Positions 44,476-53,812 are shown, numbered from the stretch's first letter. The stretch is 64,000 nt of DNA from Azorhizobium oxalatiphilum (GCF_014635325.1 NZ_BMCT01000003.1:1-64000), one strand, 5' to 3'. Numbers and translations: made by a program. The notes: generated by a model from the sequence alone, not told the origin.

Positions 44476-45654
44476 TCAGGCGGCGAGGCGGCCGCCGTCC
44501 CACGCGGTTTCGTAGAGGGCGATGATCTCCGTTTCCGACGGCACGCGCGGATTGTTGAGCGGCGTTCCGGAGGCGAGCGCCTGCCGGGCCATCTCGGGCA
44601 GCAGGCGGCGGTAGGCAGCCTCGTCGATGCCATAGGCCTTCGGGGTCGGCACCTTGAGGCGGGCGTTGAGCCCAACGAAGCCTTCCACCAGCGCCCGCCC
44701 GGCTTCCGCATCGGACGTTGTGCCATCGGCCCAGCCCAGCGCACGGGCCGCGGCGGCATAGCCGGGCAAGGCGGCATCCAGGGAGTATTCCGTCACCAGC
44801 GGCAGCAGCATGGCGTTGGAGAGGCCGTGCGGCACATGGAAGAAGGCGCCGATGGGCCGGGAGAGGCCATGCACCAGCGCGGTGGACGTGTTGGAGACGG
44901 CAAGGCCCGCATGGGTCGCCCCCAGCATCATGGCCTCGCGCGCGGCGCGGTTGCCGGGCTCTAGGCTGGCCGTCTCGAGATTGGCGCCGATGAGTTTCAG
45001 CGCGGAGAGCGCGAAGGCCTCCGCATGGGGATTGCGGTTCTTGTTGATCAGCGCTTCCAGCGCGTGGGTGAGCGCGTCGAGGCCGGTGTCCACGGTGACG
45101 CGGAACGGGCAGGAGAGCGTCAACTCATAATCGACGATGGCGGCGGCGGGCAGAGCGGCTGTGCCGAGGATCAGCATCTTCTCCTGCCCGGCGGTGTCGG
45201 TGATGACGCAGGCCCGCGTCACCTCGCTGCCGGTGCCGGCGGTAGTGGGGATGGCCACCATGGGCATGGTGGGCAGGTCGACGATGCGCGGCACCTTCAG
45301 CGCATGCACCTTCTCGCCGGTGCTGGCGATGATGGCGGCCGCCTTGGCGGTGTCGATGGCGCTGCCGCCGCCGAAGCCGATCACGCCATCGCGCCCGCCT
45401 TCACGGATGCGCGCCACGGCGCGGTCCACGCTCTCGTCGGTGGGGTCCTCCACCACGTCGGAGAACACCTCCAGATCGAGACCGGCCTCGCGCACGGCGG
45501 CAATGGCCCCGTCCGCGAGACCGAGGCGCAGGATGGTGGGGTCGATGACGAGGAAGGGGCGCGCCATGCCGAGGCGGCCGAGCAAAGCCGGCAACTGGGC
45601 GAGGCTGCCGCCGCCGATAAGAAGTTCGCGCGGGGTGAGGACGCGGTTCAGCAT
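44476..45654 (-). CDS. Iron-containing (group III) alcohol dehydrogenase
   Basis: This 392-residue NAD(P)-dependent alcohol dehydrogenase of the FucO/AdhB type shows the nucleotide site GFGGGSAIDTAKA (residues 93-105) and PTTAGTGSEVT. The metal ligands Asp193, His197, His262 and His276 keep the known spacing (DALTH, then HGLSRPIGAFFHVPH). It oxidises an alcohol or reduces an aldehyde. It is the last gene of the minus-strand operon, 28 bases after the aldehyde dehydrogenase, so together they would take an alcohol to an acid. Maleylacetate reductase is a related family, but the full metal-ligand set favours a true alcohol dehydrogenase. Confidence 0.85.
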   Translation of the reverse strand: MLNRVLTPRELLIGGGSLAQLPALLGRLGMARPFLVIDPTILRLGLADGAIAAVREAGLDLEVFSDVVEDPTDESVDRAVARIREGGRDGVIGFGGGSAIDTAKAAAIIASTGEKVHALKVPRIVDLPTMPMVAIPTTAGTGSEVTRACVITDTAGQEKMLILGTAALPAAAIVDYELTLSCPFRVTVDTGLDALTHALEALINKNRNPHAEAFALSALKLIGANLETASLEPGNRAAREAMMLGATHAGLAVSNTSTALVHGLSRPIGAFFHVPHGLSNAMLLPLVTEYSLDAALPGYAAAARALGWADGTTSDAEAGRALVEGFVGLNARLKVPTPKAYGIDEAAYRRLLPEMARQALASGTPLNNPRVPSETEIIALYETAWDGGRLAA

Positions 45655-45682
45655 GGCCGATGTCTCCCGGTGAAAGGCGCGC

Positions 45683-47161
45683 TCAGCGCATGATGAAGGG
45701 ATCGGGGATGGGGGCGTCTGACGTATTGATCCACACCGACTTGGTGCGGGTGTAGTCGCGGATGGAGTCCGCTCCCGCCTCGCGGCCGAGGCCGGAGAGG
45801 CCGTAGCCGCCGAAGGGGGCCATGGGCGAGACGGCGCGATAGGTGTTCACCCACACGATGCCCGCATGGATGCGCGCCACCATACGATGGCCCCGCGACA
45901 GGCTGCGGGTGAAGACGCCGCTGGCGAGGCCGAAGGCAGTGTCATTGGCCTTGGCGACCGCCTCATCCTCGGTGTCGAACGTGGTGGCGCTCAGCACCGG
46001 GCCGAAGAACTCCTCCCGGAAGCAGGGCAGATCGGCGCTCTGCGACAGCAGGATGGTGGGCTCCACATAGAAGCCGTGCGCCAACCCCTCCGGGCGTCCG
46101 CCGCCGGTGACGAGCTCCGCCCCGGCCTCGCGGCTGGCGCGGATGGTGGCTGCGATGTGGGCCACCTGCCTGGCGGTGGCCACGGGGCCCATCTCGGTCT
46201 CCATGGCCTGCGGGTCGCCGATGCGGATGCCCTTGGCCTTCTCCGAGAGGATGCCGAGGAAACGCTCCGCCACGCTGCGCTCCACCAGCAGGCGGGAGCC
46301 GGCGGTGCAGCTCTGGCCGCTGGCGGCGAAGATGCCGGCCACCACCGCATTGGCAGCGCTGTCGAGATCAGCGTCCGCGAACACCACCACTGGCGACTTG
46401 CCGCCCAGCTCCAGCGTGGTGAAGGCGAGGTTCTCCGCGCTGTTGCGCACGATGTGGCGGGCGGTGTGCGGGCCGCCGGTAAAGGCGATGCGGGAGACGA
46501 GGGGATGGGTGGTGAGCGTGCGCCCGCATTCCTCGCCGAAGCCGGTGATGACGTTCACCACGCCCGGCGGGAAGCCGGCCTCCTCCACCAGACGGGCGAA
46601 GGCGAGCAGCGGCGCGGGGCCTTCCTCGGAGGCTTTCAGCACCACCGCGCAGCCGGCGGCGAGCGCCGGGCCGAGCTTCACGGCGGAGAGGAAGAGCTGC
46701 GAGTTCCACGGCACGATGGCCGCCACCACGCCGATGGGCTCGTGGCGCAGGGTGACGTCGAGGTCCGGCTTGTCGATGGGCAGGACAGCGCCCTGCAGCT
46801 TGTCGGCGAGGCCACCGAAATAGCGGTAGTAGCTGCCCACATAGCCGATCTGCGCCCGCGTCTCGCGGATGATCTTGCCGGTGTCGCGGGTCTCAAGCTC
46901 CGCGATCTCCGCCGCATGGGCGGTGACGAGATCGCCCAGTCTGTAGAGCAGCCGCCCGCGCTCGGTGGCGGTCATGCGCGACCACGGACCCTCATACATG
47001 GCGCGGTGGGCGGCGCGCACGGCGCGGTCCACATCATCCGCGCTCGCCTGCGGCATGCGGGCCCACACCTCTTCGGTGGAGGGATCGATGCTGTCGAAGG
47101 CCTGCGCGGCGGGGCTGAAGGCGCCGTCGATGTACTGATCGAAGGTCCGGATTTCCGTCAT
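45683..47161 (-). CDS. NAD(P)-dependent aldehyde dehydrogenase
   Basis: This 492-residue aldehyde dehydrogenase is of normal length. Catalytic Cys285 lies in ASGQSCTAGSR, the general base Glu251 in LELGGKSP, and the oxyanion Asn153 in PWN. The end, PFGGYGLSGLGREAG, is also canonical. It turns an aldehyde into a carboxylate in the cytoplasm. The ATG at 47161 overlaps the upstream hydrolase gene as ATGA, although a longer open frame exists upstream. It acts with the alpha/beta hydrolase before it and the Fe-ADH after it. The substrate cannot be read from sequence. Betaine aldehyde and 4-hydroxy-semialdehyde groups are both possible. Confidence 0.85.
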   Translation of the reverse strand: MTEIRTFDQYIDGAFSPAAQAFDSIDPSTEEVWARMPQASADDVDRAVRAAHRAMYEGPWSRMTATERGRLLYRLGDLVTAHAAEIAELETRDTGKIIRETRAQIGYVGSYYRYFGGLADKLQGAVLPIDKPDLDVTLRHEPIGVVAAIVPWNSQLFLSAVKLGPALAAGCAVVLKASEEGPAPLLAFARLVEEAGFPPGVVNVITGFGEECGRTLTTHPLVSRIAFTGGPHTARHIVRNSAENLAFTTLELGGKSPVVVFADADLDSAANAVVAGIFAASGQSCTAGSRLLVERSVAERFLGILSEKAKGIRIGDPQAMETEMGPVATARQVAHIAATIRASREAGAELVTGGGRPEGLAHGFYVEPTILLSQSADLPCFREEFFGPVLSATTFDTEDEAVAKANDTAFGLASGVFTRSLSRGHRMVARIHAGIVWVNTYRAVSPMAPFGGYGLSGLGREAGADSIRDYTRTKSVWINTSDAPIPDPFIMR

Positions 47162-48027
47162 GGCTTGATCGGCTCCAGTTTTTGCACCCCCGCATCCGCC
47201 TCGTTCAGGAAGGCGATGAGGCTGGCGTTGACCGCGTCGGGATGGGTGAGGGCCATCATGTGCCGCGCATCGGCCAGCACCTCGGCGCGGCCCTGCGGGG
47301 CACGCTCGGCCATCTGCCGCGACATGGCGGGGGAGGAATTGGGGTCGAATTCGGCAGTGTAGAACAGCGCCGGCATGGCGAGCGTGTGCAGCGTGTCCGC
47401 GAAGGCCTCGTCCGAGGTGGCGAACAGCCAGTAGGTGCGGCGATAGCCTTCCGCATCCACGGTGCGCAGGGCGCGGCTGGCGATGGCGGCCACATCCACC
47501 AGATGGGCCGGCACCGGATCGCCGAACCAGCGCTCCATGGTGGGGGCGATGGAGGCGGAAAAGCCCTTCTCCTCCAGCTCCGCCGCCCGCTCCCGCACCG
47601 CTATCTTGACCGCCTCGGGCCGGCAATAGACGGCGTTCATGGCGACGAGCCGGCTCACGCGGGCGGGATGGGACAGAGCGGTGTGGGTGGCCACCAGCGC
47701 GCCCATGGAATGGCCCACGAGCGCCGCCTGCGGCAGGCCGAGGGCATCGAGCAGGCCGATGACCGCGTCGGCATAATCATCCAGCGTGGCATCGGCCGGC
47801 GGCAGCAGGGAGCCGCCATGGCCGGGCATGTCCATGGCGATCACGTCATGATGGGCCGCCAGCGCGGCGATCTGGGGCGCCCAGATCTCCGCATTCATGC
47901 CGACGCCGTGGATCAGCACCACGGGGCTGCCGCTGCCGGTGCGCAGATAGCCGATCTCGCCACGCAGCGCGCCACCCCGCAGGGCGACGGGGGCGCGCGC
48001 GCGGCCGGGGAAGGAGGGCTCAGCCAT
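47158..48027 (-). CDS. Alpha/beta hydrolase
   Basis: This 289-residue alpha/beta hydrolase-fold enzyme has the nucleophile elbow GHSMGA (Ser107), an oxyanion segment VLIHGVGMNAEIW (residues 37-49) and MDMPGHGGS, with a late His in ADARHMMAL completing the triad. It is likely to hydrolyse an ester, lactone or amide. It overlaps the DUF1185 gene by 8 bases and the aldehyde dehydrogenase by 4, so it is tightly co-expressed in the operon controlled by the GntR-type palindrome. It may free an alcohol or acid from the imported substrate before oxidation. Confidence 0.8.
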   Translation of the reverse strand: MAEPSFPGRARAPVALRGGALRGEIGYLRTGSGSPVVLIHGVGMNAEIWAPQIAALAAHHDVIAMDMPGHGGSLLPPADATLDDYADAVIGLLDALGLPQAALVGHSMGALVATHTALSHPARVSRLVAMNAVYCRPEAVKIAVRERAAELEEKGFSASIAPTMERWFGDPVPAHLVDVAAIASRALRTVDAEGYRRTYWLFATSDEAFADTLHTLAMPALFYTAEFDPNSSPAMSRQMAERAPQGRAEVLADARHMMALTHPDAVNASLIAFLNEADAGVQKLEPIKP

Positions 48028-48604
48028 GGAGGTCCTTCAGGGATTCGAGATCCTTGTAGCGGTCGCCGATGCGGTGGTGCGGACGTCCGCCGATGGAGGC
48101 GCCGAGCGCGACCACCAGTTCGTCGGGAGCGGGCGCATCGGGAATGGCGAAGTGCACGGTGAGGTAATGGGAGCGCCGGCCCTCGTCATGCTTGTCCATG
48201 AGCGGGATCATGATGGGTGTGTTCGGCCCGCCGCGCACATTGGTGAAGGCGAGATAGGTCTTGGCGCCCACCGCGCGGCGGAAATGGTTGCCGAAATGCA
48301 GGGTGTGGATGAGGGCGGAGGCGTGCTCGATCTCGCCGGCGGTGCCGCAGATGGCGGCCTTGCCATAGCCTTCCACCGCATCCCCGCCGCCGGTGCGGCG
48401 CAGGATCTCTTCGGTCAGCAGCGCGCCCAGCTCCGGCGCGATGGCCATGATCTCGGGCTTCAGGTCCTCCACGAAGCCGCGCCCGGCCCAGGGATTGGTG
48501 AGCACGGCGGCGGCGCCGAACAGATAGAGCGGGGAGGGCGCGGCCTTGCCGCCCTCGATGAGGGTCTTTTCCTCATATCCCACCAGTTTGCGGAGTTGCA
48601 GCAT
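48020..48604 (-). CDS. DUF1185 / 'amino acid synthesis' family protein
   Basis: This 194-residue protein of the DUF1185 (AA_synth) family has YLFGAAAVLTNPWAGRGFVED, GKAAICGTAGEIEHASALIH and RGGPNTPIMIPLMDKHDEG segments, and ends with SIGGRPHHRIGDRYKDL. The family is small and without a firmly known reaction; members often occur as neighbours of ABC importers and dehydrogenases. It is the first gene of the catabolic operon. A TATTATGGTATGCCA operator-like element lies about 25 bases upstream. It may form or break an amide, lactone or similar bond. That is a guess from context. Confidence 0.75.
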   Translation of the reverse strand: MLQLRKLVGYEEKTLIEGGKAAPSPLYLFGAAAVLTNPWAGRGFVEDLKPEIMAIAPELGALLTEEILRRTGGGDAVEGYGKAAICGTAGEIEHASALIHTLHFGNHFRRAVGAKTYLAFTNVRGGPNTPIMIPLMDKHDEGRRSHYLTVHFAIPDAPAPDELVVALGASIGGRPHHRIGDRYKDLESLKDLHG

Positions 48605-48626
48605 GGGTCGTCTCTCTAGGTTCTGT

Positions 48627-48641
48627 ATTATGGTATGCCAA
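48627..48641 (-). promoter_or_regulatory. Candidate GntR operator upstream of the DUF1185 operon
   Basis: The plus-strand bases ATTATGGTATGCCAA repeat the core of the site near 51220-51250 (ATATGGCATGCCA). The near-palindromic core is TGGTATGCCA (48631-48640). It lies about 25 bases before the DUF1185 start, in the usual place for a repressor. GntR/FCD regulators bind palindromes of this length, so the nearby GntR protein is the candidate. Confidence 0.55.
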
Positions 48642-48703
48642 GCGAAGGCGGGCAGTTCGGCGTTGGGCCGGTCCGTCCCGCGTGGCGGGTGCTGATCAGT
48701 TGG

Positions 48704-49453
48704 TCAGTGCGACAGGATCTTGGACAGGAAGAGCTTGGCCCGGTCGCTCTGCGGATCCTCGAAGAAGCGCTGCTTCTGCGTGTCCTCGACGATCTCGCCG
48801 CGATCCATGAACACCACGCGGTCGGCCACCTTGCGGGCAAAGCCCATCTCGTGGGTGACGACCATCATGGTCATGCCTTCCTGTGCCAGCGAGACCATCA
48901 CGTCGAGCACCTCGGTGATCATCTCGGGATCGAGCGCCGAGGTGGGCTCGTCGAACAGCATGGCGATGGGGTCCATGGCGAGCGCCCGGGCGATGGCGAT
49001 GCGCTGCTGCTGGCCGCCGGAGAGCTGGCCGGGATATTTGTGGGAATGGGCGGTCATGCCGACGCGCTCCAGCAGCGCCTGCGCCTTGGCGCGGGCCTCG
49101 GAAGCCCCACGCTTGAGCACCTTCTCCTGTCCGATGCACAGGTTTTCCAGCACGTTCATGTGCGGGAACAGCTCGAAATGCTGGAACACCATGCCCACCT
49201 TGGCCCGCAGTGACGGAAGCTTGGTGGACGGGTCGGTGACGGCAGCGCCGTCCACCTTGATGGTGCCGTCATTCACCGGCTCGAGCCCGTTGACGCACTT
49301 GATGAGCGTGGACTTGCCGGAGCCGGACGGGCCGCAGACCACCACCACCTCGCCACGACGGACGGAGAGGCTGCAGTTCTTCAGCACCTGAAAGCCGGCG
49401 CCGTACCATTTGTTGACGGCGGCAATCTCGATCATGGGAGCAGTCGTATTCAT
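48704..49453 (-). CDS. Polar-amino-acid-type ABC transporter ATP-binding protein
   Basis: This ABC ATPase of about 249 residues is of the GlnQ/HisP kind, with Walker [11 protein letters not shown]-loop [12 protein letters not shown], signature LSGGQQQR, Walker [13 protein letters not shown] and H-loop VVTHEM. It powers uptake with the permease upstream. The ATG at 49453 follows GAGGAGG with good spacing; the longer frame would start nine codons earlier. It ends the importer operon 99 bases before the DUF1185 gene. The palindrome between them suggests the two operons answer to the same regulator but can be transcribed separately. Confidence 0.85.
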   Translation of the reverse strand: MNTTAPMIEIAAVNKWYGAGFQVLKNCSLSVRRGEVVVVCGPSGSGKSTLIKCVNGLEPVNDGTIKVDGAAVTDPSTKLPSLRAKVGMVFQHFELFPHMNVLENLCIGQEKVLKRGASEARAKAQALLERVGMTAHSHKYPGQLSGGQQQRIAIARALAMDPIAMLFDEPTSALDPEMITEVLDVMVSLAQEGMTMMVVTHEMGFARKVADRVVFMDRGEIVEDTQKQRFFEDPQSDRAKLFLSKILSH

Positions 49454-49463
49454 CGGGGCCTCC

Positions 49464-50171
49464 TCACCGCTGCTCGCCAAGGGAGGCGGGTTCGCTGGCC
49501 TGGGCCTCGAAGGCGCGGCCGAACCGGCGTTCGATGCGCCGCTGCACCAGCTCCCAGACGGTGGTCATGACGAGATAATAGAGGGCGGCGACCACGAACA
49601 GCTCCAGCACCAGGAACTTCTCCTGGATCAACACCTGCGTGCGGCGGAGCAGTTCCTCCATGGAGATGATGGAGGCGATGGAGGTGGTCTTCAGCACGCC
49701 GTTCACCGAATTGCCCAGCGGCGGGATGATGATGCGGAAGGCCTGCGGGGCCACCACATAGCGCATCACCTGAAACTCGGTCATGCCGATGGCGCGGGCG
49801 GCATTCACCTGTCCGCGCGGCACGGCGGCGATGCCGGCGCGCACGATCTCGGACAGATAGGCCGCCTCGTTGAGGGTGAGGCCGATGAGCGTGGACTCAA
49901 GGACGGACAGCTTGATGCCCATCTGGGGCAGGCCGGTATAGATGATGATGAGCTGCACCAGCAGCGGCGTGCCGCGGAAGATCCAGGTGTAGAAATAGGC
50001 CGGCCCGGACAGGAACTTGTATTTCGACATGCGCATGACGGCGATGACGAAGCCGAGCATGAGGCCGAAGATCATCGAGAAGATGGTCAGGCCGAGCGTG
50101 ATGAGCGCGCCTTCAAGGAGATAGGCGTTGGTGAGATATTCGAAGAATCCGTCCCAGTGCCAGCCTTTCAC
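49464..50171 (-). CDS. ABC transporter permease (polar amino acid type)
   Basis: This 235-residue permease of the HisM/GlnP group has about five transmembrane helices, and the [20 protein letters not shown] motif, the EAA loop that contacts the ATPase, at about residues 113-132. It lies 10 bases before the ATPase gene and about 140 bases after the substrate-binding protein gene. With only one permease gene, it should work as a homodimer. The imported substrate is probably a small polar or amino-acid-like compound. Confidence 0.85.
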   Translation of the reverse strand: MKGWHWDGFFEYLTNAYLLEGALITLGLTIFSMIFGLMLGFVIAVMRMSKYKFLSGPAYFYTWIFRGTPLLVQLIIIYTGLPQMGIKLSVLESTLIGLTLNEAAYLSEIVRAGIAAVPRGQVNAARAIGMTEFQVMRYVVAPQAFRIIIPPLGNSVNGVLKTTSIASIISMEELLRRTQVLIQEKFLVLELFVVAALYYLVMTTVWELVQRRIERRFGRAFEAQASEPASLGEQR

Positions 50172-50311
50172 GGCGACCTCTTATCATCTGGTGTTGGCGC
50201 GCGCGTCAGGTCGCACGCGAGGGGCCGGCGGGGTGCGGGCCCCGCCGGATCGCGAATGAGCTTGCTGGAAGCCCGCGATGAGGATCCGGGACGTGGTGTC
50301 CCGGAAGCAGT

Positions 50312-51199
50312 TCAGGATTTGGGGCCGAGCACCTGCACGCCGCCCTCGGCGCGGCCGACGCCATACTGGTCGAGCAACTTGGCCAGCGAGCCGTCGGTTT
50401 CCATCTCGCGCAGCACGCCGGCCACCGCATCCGCCACCGCCTTGTCGCCGAAGGCCAGCGAGCCGGGGGTGGGATACATGCCGGAGAGAGCGTGGGTGAA
50501 TTCGCCGCGCTCCTGATAGAGCTTGGCGACCGGGTCGATGGAGACGGCGGCGTCCACCTGTCCGGCGCGCAGTGCCTGATAGACGGTGGCGTAGCCGTCG
50601 AACAGCGCGATATCCATGGGGGCCAGCCCGCGCGTCTGAAACTCCTTGTTCAGGTCCTTCATCTTGCGCTCGGCATAGCCGCCGATGTCGGTGCTGATCT
50701 TCTTGCCGGAGAGGTCGTCCACCTTGGTGATGGGCGGGCCGGACTTCACGGCGGTGGAGATGCTGATCGCCAGATTTTCATAAGGGATCATGTAGAGCAG
50801 CTTCAGCCGCTCCGGGGTCACGAACAGGCCGGCGTTGATCATGTCCCAGCGCCGGCCCTGCAGGCCGGGGATCATGGCCGCATATTCGGTGCTCACATAT
50901 TCCGGCTTCAGGCACAGGCGCTTGGCGATCTCATAGCCGAGGTCGATGCGCAGGCCCTTCAGCACGCCCTTCTGATCCGCATAGGCCATGGGCGGCAGGG
51001 TGGGGCTGGTGGCCATGATGAAGGTGCCGGGCTTGGACAGCAGGCTGTCGGCGATCTTCGGCTTGCACTCCTGCGCGCTGGCGGCAGAGGCCAGCGAGAG
51101 TGCCATCAAGGCACCGGCGGCACATGCCGCAAGCCGCGAGAGGGATGGCGTAACAGCCGTCCGGTTCCTACGCACAAACGCTTCTCGGTGGAGGTTCAT
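50312..51199 (-). CDS. ABC transporter substrate-binding protein (family 3)
   Basis: This periplasmic binding protein of about 295 residues has a signal peptide (hydrophobic run around residues 24-41, cleavage near ASAQE) and the family 3 solute-binding core: RIDLGYEIAKRLCLKPEYV, IPGLQGRRWDMINAGLFVTPERL, KVDDLSGKKISTDIGGYAE and DGYATVYQALRAGQVDAAVS. This family binds amino acids and related compounds. The start ATG at 51199 is chosen over an upstream in-frame start because it gives a standard signal peptide. It is the first gene of the importer operon, and the double operator lies just upstream. Confidence 0.8.
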   Translation of the reverse strand: MNLHREAFVRRNRTAVTPSLSRLAACAAGALMALSLASAASAQECKPKIADSLLSKPGTFIMATSPTLPPMAYADQKGVLKGLRIDLGYEIAKRLCLKPEYVSTEYAAMIPGLQGRRWDMINAGLFVTPERLKLLYMIPYENLAISISTAVKSGPPITKVDDLSGKKISTDIGGYAERKMKDLNKEFQTRGLAPMDIALFDGYATVYQALRAGQVDAAVSIDPVAKLYQERGEFTHALSGMYPTPGSLAFGDKAVADAVAGVLREMETDGSLAKLLDQYGVGRAEGGVQVLGPKS

Positions 51200-51218
51200 G
51201 ATCGTCGCCCGCTGGATT

Positions 51219-51250
51219 ATTATGGCGTGCCGTAATATGGCATGCCAAAA
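51219..51250. promoter_or_regulatory. Double GntR-type operator between importer operon and regulator gene
   Basis: Two dyads sit side by side: TTATGGCGTGCCGTAA (51220-51235, 14 of 16 bases symmetric) and the perfect palindrome TGGCATGCCA (51238-51247). Both share the TATGGyrTGCCA core with the site at 48627-48641. They lie between the divergent importer operon (minus) and the GntR gene (plus), so one regulator could control both, including its own gene. Confidence 0.65.
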
Positions 51251-51372
51251 TGAGGGCCGCAACGAGGGATTTGCGTTTTCGTGGGTTCCTCACCCGCCGG
51301 AGCCTTGGTTGCGGCGGCGTAGATGTTGAGTTTTTGGCGCAGCTGCGTCAGGTGTCGGGTGAACGGGACGAC

Positions 51373-52080
51373 ATGACGATGACCACACTTCGAGAGCCTA
51401 TGGAGCCCCTGCGGGTGGACCGGCCGGCGAAGACCCTGCGTGAGCTGGCGCTGGAGAAAATGCGCGAGGCGATTTTCTCGCAGCGCTTCAAGCCCGGCGC
51501 GCGGCTGGTGGAGCGCGACCTGTGCGAACAGCTCGGCGTGAGCCGTACCATCGTGCGCGAGGTGCTCCGGCATCTTGAGACCGAGGGACTGGTGGCGACC
51601 ATGCAGGCGCGCGGCCCCATCGTCGCCCGCACCACGGCGGATCAGGCACGGCAGATCTACGAGATCCGGGGCGTGCTGGAGGGCAGCGCCGCCCGCGCCT
51701 GCGCCGAGCAGCAGGACCCTGCCGCCATCGCCGCGCTGGAGGCCTGCTTTGCCCGCATTAAAACGGCTTATGCGGGTGCGGACATGCCGGCGGTGCTGGA
51801 AGCCACCACGGAATTCTACCGCACCCTGTTCGCCGCTGCGGGCAAGGATATCGCCTGGGGCATCGTGAACTCGCTCACCGTGCGCATCAACCACCTGCGC
51901 TCCATGACCATCCAGACCTCAGGGCGCAGCGTGGATGGACCGGCACAGATGCAGCGTATCGTCGAAGCCATCAAGGCGGGGAAGGGCGATGAGGCCAATG
52001 CAGCCGCCCTGCAGCACGTGAAGAGCGCCTCAGCCATCGCCCAGCGCCTGCTGCAGGAGCAGGAAGAGGCCAGCCTCTGA
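51373..52080 (+). CDS. GntR family transcriptional regulator, FCD subfamily
   Basis: This regulator of about 235 residues has an N-terminal winged helix-turn-helix (about residues 20-80, ALEKMREAIFSQRFKPGARL and LGVSRTIVREVLRHLETEGLV) and a C-terminal FCD ligand domain with IYEIRGVLEGSAARACAEQ. The FCD group usually senses carboxylates and represses until the ligand binds. The gene is divergent from the importer operon, and operator dyads lie between them. The start ATG at 51373 is one of several upstream options. It should control the importer and the DUF1185-to-alcohol-dehydrogenase operon. Confidence 0.85.
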   Translation: MTMTTLREPMEPLRVDRPAKTLRELALEKMREAIFSQRFKPGARLVERDLCEQLGVSRTIVREVLRHLETEGLVATMQARGPIVARTTADQARQIYEIRGVLEGSAARACAEQQDPAAIAALEACFARIKTAYAGADMPAVLEATTEFYRTLFAAAGKDIAWGIVNSLTVRINHLRSMTIQTSGRSVDGPAQMQRIVEAIKAGKGDEANAAALQHVKSASAIAQRLLQEQEEASL

Positions 52081-52239
52081 TAAGATCCGCCGGCAGGCCA
52101 TTTCTCTCCGCGCACCGCGTCGTCCGTGTCCCTCAGGGCTGCGGTGGGCCAGCCGGAAGAGATGCTGCCGAGCCCGCGCGCTGCGGTTGCTGGCCATGTG
52201 CATGGCCTTGAGTGACTGCCGAACTGCCGATCCGGGCCG

Positions 52240-53097
52240 TCAGAAGTGCCATGCCACGCTTACGGTCGGACCATGCATGACGGCGTTGTAGCGGAAGGCT
52301 CCAGTCCGGTTTCCGGCCCCCTCGTAGTCCTCGTAAAGATAGCGATAGCCGATGGCGCTGGAGATGGACTTGGTCCACATGTAGCCGAGGCCCACATAGC
52401 CGTTGCTCGACAGCTTTGAGCCGACGTCGAAGCCGCCGATGTCGGCGGTCGCATTGACGAACCATTTTTCGTTGATGGTCCAATGGGCGACGAAGCCGAT
52501 GGTGGGGTCAACCCATGATTTGCTCTGGCTGTCGGATGTGATCGTCGGCAGGGCGAACGGCGTCAGGCTCACGTCGGCGGACAGCCGCATGTAGCGGACC
52601 CCGCCTGTCAGTGCGAAGTCCATGTCGCTCCGGCCGGTAGGCAGCAGATAGCCCACGGCGCCTGTCACGATGGTCTGCGAGAGGTCGACGTCGGCGCTCG
52701 ATCCGCCGTATGTGCCGACCTGTCTGCCTGCCGACAGGCGCGCGGCGACCACATCGAGCAGGAGCAGAAACTGGCCGTTCCGGGCCATGAACGTGCCCAT
52801 GAAGGCACCGTCCAGATCCCCGAGCACATCGACGATCGAGTCATGCACGGGAACGGTGGGAAGATTGCGCACCCCAACGTCGCCGTCGATCGCGGTGAGC
52901 CATCCATAGAGGGTCGCCTGGAAGCGCCAGTCGGAGGGGACAGGCGTGGGTGGTGCGACCGCCGACGGTCCCTGGCTCGCCACGGGATCGGCCGCATGCA
53001 CGGTGCCGCCCAGCATCGCCAGAACGAGTATCGTCGGGGTCGCGCGCCGCCCCCGGCGCGCTGCTCCCTTCAAGATCGCACATAGGCTCGTGCGCAT
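52240..53097 (-). CDS. Outer membrane beta-barrel protein, unknown role
   Basis: This 285-residue exported protein has a signal peptide (to about VHAAD) and alternating hydrophobic strands typical of an outer membrane barrel, ending in the canonical aromatic terminus SVAWHF. Central strands include TLYGWLTAIDGDVGV, TGAVGYLLPTG and NGYVGLGYMW. The family is not firmly recognised; small barrels of this kind often sit next to sulfatase genes in soil bacteria. The ribosome site GGAGGGAG precedes ATG 53097. It may form a small pore for a sulfated substrate, but this is an inference from its neighbours. Confidence 0.7.
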   Translation of the reverse strand: MRTSLCAILKGAARRGRRATPTILVLAMLGGTVHAADPVASQGPSAVAPPTPVPSDWRFQATLYGWLTAIDGDVGVRNLPTVPVHDSIVDVLGDLDGAFMGTFMARNGQFLLLLDVVAARLSAGRQVGTYGGSSADVDLSQTIVTGAVGYLLPTGRSDMDFALTGGVRYMRLSADVSLTPFALPTITSDSQSKSWVDPTIGFVAHWTINEKWFVNATADIGGFDVGSKLSSNGYVGLGYMWTKSISSAIGYRYLYEDYEGAGNRTGAFRYNAVMHGPTVSVAWHF

Positions 53098-53185
53098 TTG
53101 CCGTCTCCCTCCCTCTCACCTCCTCACCTGCCGCGATACATCCGCACCGCCGCTGCCAAAGGTGAGTGCCCACTCAACGGATGGG

Positions 53186-53539
53186 TCAGTCGACCTTCGT
53201 GATGGCAGGGATGATCCAAGAGCCGTCGAGGATCGAGGGGGTGTTCTCATCCGGCCAGTAGAGACGCATCATGAGGTCGAACCGCTCCTTGGGTGCGGGC
53301 AGCCAGTTGGCCTCCTTGCCCGGGCCGGGACTTTCGTTCTGGACGTAAATGATCAGTGACCCATCAGGCTCACGAACCGGGTTCGTGCGCAGGCTCATCG
53401 AGTAACGGTTGATGGGGTTGGCGACGAAGAACATGTCCTTGTCGTACATGGTCAGCGACCAGAAGCCCTTCACCGGGGGCAACTGGTTCGGTGCGAAACG
53501 CAGCTGGTACGTGTTTAAGCGCGCGAAGGAAACCGGCAC
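53186..53539 (-). pseudogene. Truncated DUF1254/DUF1214-family protein (C-terminal piece)
   Basis: About 117 residues match the DUF1214 C-terminal domain of large DUF1254-DUF1214 proteins: RFAPNQLPPVKGFWSLTMYD, SMSLRTNPVREPDGSLIIYV and WLPAPKERFDLMMRLYWP. The DUF1254 half and the start of the DUF1214 domain are missing; upstream bases (53540-53812) do not continue it in any frame I could follow. It is therefore a broken gene left beside the sulfatase set. Full-length relatives are often found next to sulfatase genes. Confidence 0.65.
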
Positions 53540-53812
53540 GTTCGACCTCGCAAGGCGGTCGTGTCGTCCTCCGCGGTGAGCATCCCGCGCACAGAAACCA
53601 TCGATCCTTCGATCATGATGCAGGGGAAATCCACCCCCTCAAAAGGCGTATCGCCTCTCCATCTTGCGGCACCGTCAAAATACGTAAGTCTTCATGATGA
53701 TTCCGATCGTATAATTCTGTTTTCTCATCCCGAATTCGGTGTAAATATGGATCGAATTCGCTGATGCGTGCGGCAACTTCCCATCAAATGCTTGCAATGC
53801 GGAGCTGGGATT

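Noticed and set aside
44476-45654. Fe-ADH as a maleylacetate reductase
   Set aside because: All four metal ligands (Asp193, His197, His262, His276) are in place and the length and motifs fit group III alcohol dehydrogenases. There are no aromatic ring-cleavage genes nearby.
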